A DNA stretch of 64,000 nt, from assembly GCA_001662425.1 (NCBI GenBank), contig BDDC01000106.1, positions 1-64,000 of the forward strand. Reading direction: 5' to 3'. The notes below the pieces were generated by a model. That model was not told where the DNA came from and did no database searches. It saw nothing but the letters and a program-made list of their open reading frames with translations. How positions within the stretch are numbered: position 1 is the first letter of the stretch; the number at the start of each line of letters is the position of its first letter. Shown in pieces: positions 55,889-64,000 of the stretch. This DNA comes from Chlamydomonas sphaeroides. Its lineage: Eukaryota; Chlorophyta; Chlorophyceae; Chlamydomonadales; Chlamydomonadaceae. A program made the translations under genes and the position numbers.

Positions 55889-58591
55889 ATGCAGTCACCA
55901 TTGTTATGTATGACATTGAATGCGCCAATCGGGTCGGCCGCCTCGTCCGCTGCACGATGTCGCGGTCAGGCGGCCATCCGCTTGCGTTGTCGCGCAGCGA
56001 CAGACTCCGCCGCCCCGCCACGGAGTGATGAAGCCAAGGCGACGAAATCTCGCCAGGTTCGACTACTGGTCGCCGTTCGCTCTTCAACTGCAGTCCCACC
56101 CCCCCCCTGCCAACATCCCCACCTCCGCCCCTTCCCACCACCCGCGGCCCCAGGCCTTCAAGTTCCGCTACTTCACCATCTACCAGGACCACTGCGCCAT
56201 GAAGGTGAGCTGAGAGCATCGCCAGCTCTTGACCCAGCCCACTTGGCCCGCAACTGTAACACAAGGCTTCCTTGGCATGGCGTCCTCGCGCCACCCAGGT
56301 CGGCACCGACGCCATGCTGCTGGGCGCCTGGGCCCCTCCGCCCCCTCCCCGGCCATGCGGCTCGCCCGCCCGTGTGCTGGACATCGGCACCGGCACTGGC
56401 GTGCTGGCGCTCATGCTCGCGCAAAAGACCGCATCCTCTCTTGCTGAGGATGAGGATGCTGCTGAGGATGCTGCGGGCAGCAGCCGAGGCCACCCAGGGG
56501 CCGCAGCCCCTGCAGCGCCGGCCGCCGACGGCCACGCCCACCCACATGCCTCCAGCGACATCAGGAGCTGCTCGGGAACCAGCTCCGAAAGAGGCCCTGC
56601 TTCTGCATTGGGTGGAGCAGGGCCGGGCTGCGCGGACGGTGCGGCGTCACGCACCGCAACGGACACGGCTGCCCCAGCGGCCTCGTGCCCCGCCAGCGCC
56701 GCCCGCATCGTCGCGATCGACGTGGACGCGGCCGCGGTGGCGCAGGCGCGCGAGAACGCCGGCGCCAGCCCCTGGGCCGCCCGGCTGCGGGTCATCCACG
56801 CCAGCCTGCAGCAGCTGGTGGCGGCGGCGGCGGAGCTGGCGGCGGGGCCCGCCGGGGCGGCGCCGCCGCTGGCAGGCCAGGAGCATGGGCAGGCGGTGTG
56901 CTTGGCAGACCACGGACAGGGCCAGCAGCAGGACGCGACAGCGCAGGCGCAGCGGCCGGCACCCGTCGGGACGGCGCTGCGGACAAGCCAGGCCCATGGT
57001 GAGGCGCCGGAGGCGGCGCAGCAAGGGCAGGCGGGACCCGACAGCGCCCGCCGCGCGGTGGACCTGGGCGCTGCAGCGGCGGAGCACCCGACGGCGGCTG
57101 CCATCGGCGCGAGCGACGTGGGGCCCTTTGACCTCATCCTCAGCAACCCGCCCTACTTTCTGGACAGCAGCAAGCCGGCTCAGGTGGGGGAGGACTGGGG
57201 GTAGGACGACGACGTGTGGTGGGTCTCGTGGTGGTGTACGGGGCGGTGCTGCCGAACTCGCTTCCTGGGCACTGGGCAGCGTCAAGCCAGCAATGGTGCG
57301 GGGCGGCCTCGGCAGGTGGTCTTGCCAGTGTTCTGGCCATAGCAGCCAAGGAGGATGCTGCGGCGCAATGGGCACAGCAGTATGTTGGGGCCCGCCTTCC
57401 CGCTTGGGCTTCACCGGGCCCTTTCACAAGCACCAGAATGGATGTAGTCGTCGGCGTCCCGTCAAGTAGAGCCCCTCGCTTCGCTCCACAGGGCCGCGAC
57501 GGCCGCGCCTCTGCCCGGCATGCGGACGTGTCGCTGCCCTTCCCCGACCTGGCGGCCGGCTGCGCTGCGCTGCTGGCGCCCGGCGGCAGCGTGTGTGTGG
57601 TGCTGCCTGGGCCTGAGGCGGAGCGCTTCGCAGCCGAGGCGGCGCGCGAAGGGCTGGCGCTGGTAAGGTCGATAAGAGGGGTGGCCGGCCGAGGGGGGGC
57701 GTCAAGGGATGTGGATGTGGGACGGGCGACGGGGCCGGGCCAGGGGCAGGGGCCGGGCCAGGGGCGGGACGGCCATGGGGGCTGGCGGCTGAGAGAGGCG
57801 TGGATGGGCGAGTTTGTGTTGCAGCAGCTAGGGTGCGCCGCGCAACTGACCGGCCAGGGCGCACCAGACCGGCGCGGGGCCGCGCCATGTGTCCCTGTGC
57901 GGACCGGGCCGGTCGTGGCGATGGCCGCAGAGCTGCTGCGCGCTGTCTCGCGCTCTCTCCTTACGCGCCCGACCCCTGGCCCACCTCCGTTGGCGGCAGG
58001 CGGAGGTGGTGCGGGTGTTCACCTCCCCCGATGACGCCCAGGAGCGCAGGCGCCTGCTGCGGCTGCAGAGAGGTGCGCAGCGACGCCGGCGCGCTTAGCG
58101 GCACCCATGCCTGCCGCCGCTTCCTGTTCGCATCGGGGAAATCGAGCACGGCCAGGCGCGGGATCTTCTGCGCTAGCGCTCACACCGCGCCTGCCCGCCC
58201 TCCCGCAGCCGCAGACATGCCGCAGCCCCCGCAGCCGCCGTCCGAGTCGAGGCTCACCATCAACGGACCCAAGGTGCTGCCTAGCAAAGGACCCAAGGTG
58301 CTGCCCACCAAACGACCCAAGGCCCGGACCGGCAAGCAGCCGCTTGCTGGCAGCGCCGCGCCGGCGGCGGCTGCAGCGCAGCTGCAGCAACCACAGCCAC
58401 ACGCGGCTGGTAAGGGGCTGCCAGCGCCTTCGCCGCACGGCGCTGCGCAGACCCCGGCGCCGGTGCCGGTGCAGGCGCCGGCGCCGGCGCCGCTGCAGCA
58501 CGCGCGCCGCGTGACTCGCGAGTACCTGGCGCTGACGGCCGAGTTCCACGACGCGGCCTTCGTGGCGGCGCAGCTTCGGGAGCAGGGGTGA
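55889..58591 (+). CDS. trmN6: TrmN6/YfiC-type tRNA adenine-N6 methyltransferase, probably plastid-targeted
   Basis: Six exons in phase: 55889-56056, 56154-56204, 56299-57183, 57492-57662, 58000-58072 and 58209-58591, 576 residues. Bacterial TrmN6 (YfiC) methylates N6 of A37 in tRNA-Val. The family opening is intact: FKFRYFTIYQDHCAMK then VGTDAMLLGAWAP. SAM motif I is VLDIGTGTGVLALMLAQ (about 98-114), motif II IVAIDVDAAAVAQARENAGASPW, and the catalytic NPPY is at 356-359 (DLILSNPPYF). ARHADVSLPF, the SVCVVLP strand and the terminal YLALTAEFHDAAF follow. Large Ala/Gln inserts sit after motif I and before NPPY, and a linker with GPKVLPSK/GPKVLPTK precedes the last helix, making it more than twice the bacterial length. 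The N terminus (Ser/Ala/Arg-rich, RLRCRAAT) resembles a chloroplast transit peptide, which fits a bacterial-type enzyme in an alga. The first intron's donor (GTTCGA) is weak. Confidence 0.85.
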
Positions 58592-59744
58592 TGGCACTCG
58601 CTGATTGTGCTATGAGGCGATGCTTGAAGGAAGCTATCATGGTAGGGATCGTGGTAGGGGTGGGGCTTGATGCTGCTTGGACTGGATGGCAGCTCACACC
58701 CGCGACCATCACGGAAAGGCATTAACTGTTGGTGTGAGACGCGAGGGTTTGGCTGCTTTGTGATCTAGATTGAAGGGATGCCTTCTTGGTGCACGGCCAG
58801 GGGCGGCAGGGGGTGGTTGCAAATGCGCTCCGCAGGGCAACGGCGCCGCCGGGTGCCGGGGCACGCCAGCGGTGCCAGCGGGCGCAGCAGCGGCTTGGCG
58901 CTGGACCAACCAGCGACGAAACAGCCCCGTGCGGAACATCAACGCATTGCTTCGGGAAGGAGAGCACCGGCGACGCGGCCGTGGTTTGCTAGGCTGCGCT
59001 CAACGGAGACGCCCGGAGGGGCCCGACGCTATGTGAGGGTCCATGTCTGTGAACTCTCCTGTGTGAACATGTCTTTCACCGGGTGCCAAACAAATCATCA
59101 GTCTGCGCACAGGGGCTTTGTGCGCTGGGGATGCTGCGTGCTTTTGAAAGTCTGCGTGTGCCAGGGTTCGTGTGCGCGAGACGGCGCGTGTTGGCAGGTG
59201 CGCTGGTTTGAGCCGGGCAAGCTACACCACGTGCCAGAGCGCATGCCACCATATGAAGTCGCTCGGTTTGACCATGAATGTGCATACGAAGTCAGTGAGC
59301 GCTGGGGTCGTTGGATGTGTTGGCAAAGCAGGCATGTGTGTGCGTTGGGGTTGGCGCGCGGGGTGGCGGACTGGGTTCGTGTGTAGCCGTGCCCCGTGCG
59401 ACGCCAAACGAGCATGCGACGCCCATTGCATTGATTATGCACCGAAGTGCAAAGGCCAACAGGTCAGCAACCACACTGATGAGCTCGGGCACTTGCGGAT
59501 TCGGAATTCGCACTTTGCGCGGGAGCTGACCTATCGATCGCACACAGGCTCGCGTGGCTCGCGTCGACTTACATTGAGACAAGCTTACGTTTCTGGACCT
59601 CCACAGCAAACCAGCTCAGCGTCAGGCGCGAGCGGTACCTGACATTGACCCCTGAGCGCAGCGCTTGCACCTCAACGTTACACCGTGAGCCCCCAAGCTG
59701 CCTATAACCTTAGTCTACTGCCTCGTTGCAACGCCAGCACTAGG
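58592..59744. other. intergenic region between TrmN6 and ORC1
   Basis: It should contain the TrmN6 3' UTR and the ORC1 promoter. No TGTAA was seen on the plus strand, and open frames here have no recognisable domain. Confidence 0.4.
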
Positions 59745-62700
59745 ATGAGCACGGCGGCAAGACCGTCTCGCGCGGCGAAGGATGCAGCGCTGCTCGCCAA
59801 GCCCCGGAAGGAGGGCCATAACGGTGCAGTGGTCGCTCAGCCAACTGAAAAGCAAGGTCGCATCACCGACACGTTCCGCGTGCACAAAGGACCAGGTGCG
59901 ACCTTCCGCGCATCCTCTTGCCATCCGCCGTGGCTTGACTCTCTCTGCTCCCCGTGCTGAACCCCGCAGCGACCGGGCACAAGAGCGCCAAGGCCGCGGC
60001 CGCACCGGCTATCATCGTAGCGCCCAAGCGCGTCGCAACGGCCACCGAGCGCACGCGCGAGCGGGCGCAGCGCACAGCCAAGGCCACGGCCGGCGCCGCC
60101 GGCCGCAAGCGGCGAGCGGCAGAGCCAGGCAGCGACGACGCCATGGAGGTCTCCTCGGCCGACGACGCCGCTGCCTCCGATGACGCCGACGACGAGAGCG
60201 GCGCCGCCGCCAGCAGCGGCGAGGAGGGGGAAGCCGAGCAGCCGCAGCCGCAGGCGCAGCCGCAGCCCAAGGCTAGCGGCGGCGCGCGCGCCGCGCCGCT
60301 AGATCCCGCCGCTCCCTCTGGTCCGCAGCCGCGGCGCTCCGGCCGCTCCAAGCCCGCCGCCGCGCCGCCGCCCAAACCTGCTCCCAAGCCGGCGCCGGCG
60401 GCCGCGCCGGCGAAGCCGCGCCGCGGCGGCCCCTCGGGCCCGCGCTCAGCGGCTCCGCGCTTCCTGTCCAGCTGGACGCTGGAGGACGGGCAGTGCTACT
60501 CTGCGGGCGATGACGTGTACGTGGTGGAGACGGACCAGGTGCGGGCTGGGATCAGGTGGGACTGCACTGCTGGTCTAGCTGTTGTTGTTGTTGTTGCTGG
60601 CCGAGCTATCATAGGCTCTACGGAGCCCGGTACCTGTGCCACGCTTCGGCCTCGCTTCGGGGCTTGAGCTCGCGACGGCGTGCTGCGCAGCCCTAGCTTG
60701 CGTGGGCTGCTGCCATGTGCGGTGTGCCGGCGTCCAACGGCACCACCGGCGCCGCACCACAGGTGGAGCAGCTGCCCGACGACAGTGCGGACGAGGACTG
60801 CTGCGTGTGCGGCAAGAACACCAGCCCCAACAGGTGGGGCTTGGGGGGAGGAGCTGGCTGAGGGGCAGGAGGAGAAAGGGGGGCTGGAAGGGGAGGGGGA
60901 AGGTGCCGTGTCCGTGGCAGCTGTGGCGGCGAGTTCCCCTCCACCGCCTGCACCGGCGCGCTCACGACGCCCCGCGCTGCGCTGCACTGCACCTACCCCG
61001 CCCGCCCCTTTCCCCCCGGCAGGATGGTCGAGTGCGACCGCTGCCTGCGCGGCTTCCACTTCCGCTGCCTCAAGCCGGCGCTCAAGGGCCTGCCCGCCGG
61101 CGACTGGCTGTGCCCCGACTGCGAGGCGGGCAGGGCGCCCAGCGGCCAGGGCCGCAAGCTCAACACCAACAGCCAGGTGCGGGCCCCGGCAGGGAGGGGT
61201 GAAGGCGGGGGAAGGGGCGCTCGTTGGGGCCCACCCAGCTCACCAGCACCAGCAGGAGTGCCTGGTGGCAGGCGCTGCGGACAGCCGGGTGCGGGCGGCG
61301 GCCACAGAGCAGTGTGGGCCGATGCTGATGACCGGGGTGCGTTGGCTTTAGCGGTGGGGCCAGGCGTCGGCTGCGCGCTGTGGGGTGGGGCGGCGAGGCT
61401 CGCCTGGGGCCTGGGGCCGCCCGGGGGGTGCGTTGTTGCAGCGGTGCAGCGGTGCAGCGGTGGTGACTGGCGCACTAACGGGGTAGTGCTGCGCTAGTGC
61501 TTGAGCGTGGGCGTCACCCTGCGCGGCGCAGCCACAGGCGCTGTGCTGCGCCCTCCACCCTCCGCCCACCTCGCTCGCGCCTCGCCCCGACGCCTGCTTC
61601 CACGACCCCCGCAGGCCTTCCTGTTCGGCACCAAGATCCTGGGCCTGGCGCGCGTGCTGGGCTGGCTCAAGGACAAGCAGGGCGAGGTGCAGGTGGGGCC
61701 GCCGAGGCAGCGAGGGAGTGGGGGCGGGGTGTGGGCGCTGTGGGAGCAGGGGCTGGGCTCGGGCTGTAGGGTGGGGCCTGCGGGGGAAGGGGCGCTTGGG
61801 CTTGCGCGCTGCAGGTGACGCCGGTGAGGCGGTGGGGGAGAGGGACCGCAGGGCGCACCGCGACTCCAGCGCAGCGGGAGCCCGCCTGCCGTCTGCTGCC
61901 TCCTCCACACCGCCTGCCCGCCCTGCACCCTCCCCTCCGCCGCCCCCCAGGTGCTGGTGCGGCATTACAAGAAGCCCGAGGAGACGCACCTGGGCCGCCA
62001 GGTGGGCGCTGGCGCTGGGGACACCGATCCACTGCGGGGGCGGTTGCGAGGGCTGGTTGGCTTGCTGGCTGCAGGTCCGCCAATGGACGCCTGGGTTCGG
62101 TGGCCCGCAAGGATGTCCGCCTCCCAGCAACATCCAAATTTGCTTCCCTCGCCCGATTCCTCCGCCTACTGCCTCGCCCGCCCCGGCCCCCCTGCAGAAG
62201 CACCACCACAGCCGTGAGGTGTTCCTGGGGGTGGCGGAGCACGTGGAGCCGTCTGGCTGCATCTGGGGCCGCGCCCAGGTGCGGGGCTGCTGGGTGGGAG
62301 GGGGGGAGGGGAGGGCGGGCGGGAGGGGGAGGGGAGGGAGGGAGCAGGGAAGGTCGGGAGGGAGGGGTGGGAGGGAGCGGGGAAGGTCGGGAGGGGTGGG
62401 AGGGAGGGTGGGAAGGTCGGGCTGCTGCGGTCACAGCCACGGCAGCCTGAGCTGGGAGAGCAGAGGCGAGCGGGGTAGGCTTGCTGCGTGTCCGCCTGCG
62501 GTGCCTAGGCCTGCTGCTGCCCTTGCTGCCCTGCCCCCGGCTGGCCTAGCCTAGCCCAGCGGGCTTGAGCCAGCGCGCTCACCCCCCCCGCCCCCGCACC
62601 GCACCCTCCCAAACGGCTGTGGCCAGGTTGTGCCGCCCTCGCGATTCGCCGCCACGGAGGGCACCGACGCCTACATCTGCGAGTACGAGTACGACGACCG

Positions 62701-64000
62701 CTGGAAGGTACGGCGGGCCTGCCGTACGGCGCAGCTCTCTACGGCAGCATCGTGTAGCCGGCGGCTTACGCACTTGCCCCGTTCCCTTCCTCCCTGCAGC
62801 GCTTCCGGCGCAGCCTGAACGCTGAGGACGGCGCCGCCGCTGCCGCCAGCGACGACGACGACGAGTGGGGCGCCTCGGCGGCGGCGGGCACCGCCGGCGG
62901 GCGGCGGCGCGGCGGCAAGGCCGCGGCCGCCAGCAGCGACGGCGGCGACAGCGACGCCAGCAGCGGCGGCAGCGACGGCTCTGACCGTGACGAGGAGTAC
63001 AAGCCGGTAGGGGCTGGGGCTGGGGCTGGGGCTGGGGCTGGGGCTGGGGCTGGGGCTGGGGCTGGGGCTGGGGCTGNNNNNNNNNNNNNNNNNNNNNNNN
63101 NNNNNNNNNNNNNNNNNNNNNNNNNNNNNNNNNNNNNNNNNNNNNNNNNNNNNNNNNNNNNNNNNNNNNNNNNNNNNNNNNNNNNNNNNNNNNNNNNNNN
63201 NNNNNNNNNNNNNNNNNNNNNNNNNNNNNNNNNNNNNNNNNNNNNNNNNNNNNNNNNNNNNNNNNNNNNNNNNNNNNNNNNNNNNNNNNNNNNNNNNNNN
63301 NNNNNNNNNNNNNNNNNNNNNNNNNNNNNNNNNNNNNNNNNNNNNNNNNNNNNNNNNNNNNNNNNNNNNNNNNNNNNNNNNNNNNNNNNNNNNNNNNNNN
63401 NNNNNNNNNNNNNNNNNNNNNNNNNNNNNNNNNNNNNNNNNNNNNNNNNNNNNNNNNNNNNNNNNNNNNNNNNNNNNNNNNNNNGCCACGCCCACATGGA
63501 TGCAGCGCACACACGCACGCGCACGTGTGTGCGCTGCTGCCCACAAAACCCCTCCACACCCCGCACGCCCCCTCTGCAGCGCAACACGCTGGACGGATGG
63601 GTCATCCGCAAGCCGCGCCCGGGGCAGCGGGCCGCCGGGCCCGGCACGCGCGGCCGCGGCGGGGGCCGGGCGCAGGCGTACAAGGCGCTGCTGGACGTGA
63701 GCCCATGCGGGCTGGCGGGGGTTGGCGTGGTCGTGGCCGGGTCGGGCTGCGCCAGTAGGGCCGCGGAGCGCCCGCTCCTGCCTCCTGCGTCCTGCGTCCC
63801 GCGGGCAGCCGTCCACACCTCGTGATGGCCCCCTGCCTCCTTCGCCCAACCGTTTGCCCCTGTGCGCCCCTCAGGAGGACGGCTCGGGGCTGCTGCTCCA
63901 CGACGGCGCTGCCGCGGTGCCGCAGCGTGCGCCCGTGGGGCCGCTGGCCGCCGCGCGCCGCGCGCTGGCACTCAATGCGGTGGGCCGCGGCGCCGCCGCG
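59745..64000 (+). CDS. ORC1: origin recognition complex subunit 1 (plant type, BAH with inserted PHD), 5' part
   Basis: Exons 59745-59895, 59970-60538, 60763-60833, 61023-61176, 61615-61692, 61951-62001, 62198-62278, 62627-62707, 62800-63006, 63580-63696 and 63875 onward are in phase; the gene leaves the window before the AAA+ domain. ORC1 is the ATPase subunit that marks replication origins. The N terminus is disordered and basic, with QGRITDTF at residues 37-44. A BAH domain begins at CYSAGDDVYVVETDQ (about 226-240). A PHD finger interrupts it (CCVCGK, ECDRCLRGFHFRC, DWLCPDC; about 252-297), as in plant ORC1, where it reads the histone H3 tail. The BAH resumes: LARVLGWL, RHYKKPEETHLGRQ, HHHSREVFLG and YICEYEYDDRWKRFRR. 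An acidic Ser/Asp stretch follows. A gap (63077-63484) covers most of the next intron and might hide an exon. BAH-PHD proteins such as EBS/SHL are the alternative, but there the PHD follows the BAH. Confidence 0.85.
62283..62424. repeat. GGGAGG-rich purine tract
   Basis: Imperfect repeats of GGGAGGGAGCGGGGAAGGTC fill the start of ORC1 intron 7, just after the donor. Confidence 0.8.
63007..63484. repeat. (GGGGCT)n repeat running into an assembly gap
   Basis: About a dozen GGGGCT hexamers follow the donor of ORC1 exon 9, and the N run begins at 63077 inside the repeat. The gap (63077-63484) is therefore probably an assembly failure over this repeat, and its true length is unknown. Confidence 0.9.

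Overview
The window looks like nuclear DNA of a chlorophyte green alga, probably from the Chlamydomonadales/volvocine side. The signs are very high GC, many short introns with GTGAG/GTGCG donors and CAG acceptors, TGTAA (not AATAAA) as the likely polyadenylation signal, Ala/Gly/Pro homopolymers inside conserved proteins, a PPSPPP-type wall glycoprotein and a plant-type ORC1. The species cannot be fixed from sequence alone. Exons were placed by reading frame, splice-site phase and family alignment; every spliced model below keeps an open frame through all its junctions. Two assembly gaps (44684-45046 and 63077-63484) fall inside introns.

Layout. 1-2410 (+): 3' part of a PPSPPP hydroxyproline-rich extracellular glycoprotein. 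4319-6242 (+): Ala/Gln-rich protein of unknown function. 8631-11920 (+): leucine-rich-repeat protein. 12563-13609 (-) and 13933-14981 (+): a divergent pair of secreted low-complexity proteins sharing a C-terminal signature. 17090-18366 (+): LITAF-domain protein. 20664-26346 (-): large non-canonical poly(A) polymerase / terminal uridylyltransferase whose third catalytic Asp is read as Asn. 26946-46486 (+): 42-exon SHPRH-type SNF2/RING gene of about 19.5 kb with UBA/CUE-like modules at its N terminus. 47456-49139 (-): second LITAF paralogue. 49613-51024 (+): homocysteine S-methyltransferase. 53222-55060 (-): basic Ala-rich protein ending in a regular coiled coil. 55889-58591 (+): TrmN6/YfiC-type tRNA adenine-N6 methyltransferase with a plastid-like leader. 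59745-64000 (+): 5' part of ORC1 with a PHD finger inside a BAH domain; it runs off the window.

The genes are ordinary housekeeping and chromatin genes, not a cluster. The SHPRH-like ligase and ORC1 both belong to DNA replication and damage tolerance, and the TUTase to RNA tailing. The clearest structural signal is in the SHPRH gene: several introns carry extra, decayed copies of the 3' end of the exon before them together with its splice donor, and one carries a copy of the 5' start of the next exon. Its introns seem to have grown by local duplication across exon/intron junctions. A short dispersed repeat links an intergenic region with two introns of this gene. No CRISPR array, tRNA, rRNA or intact transposase was recognised.
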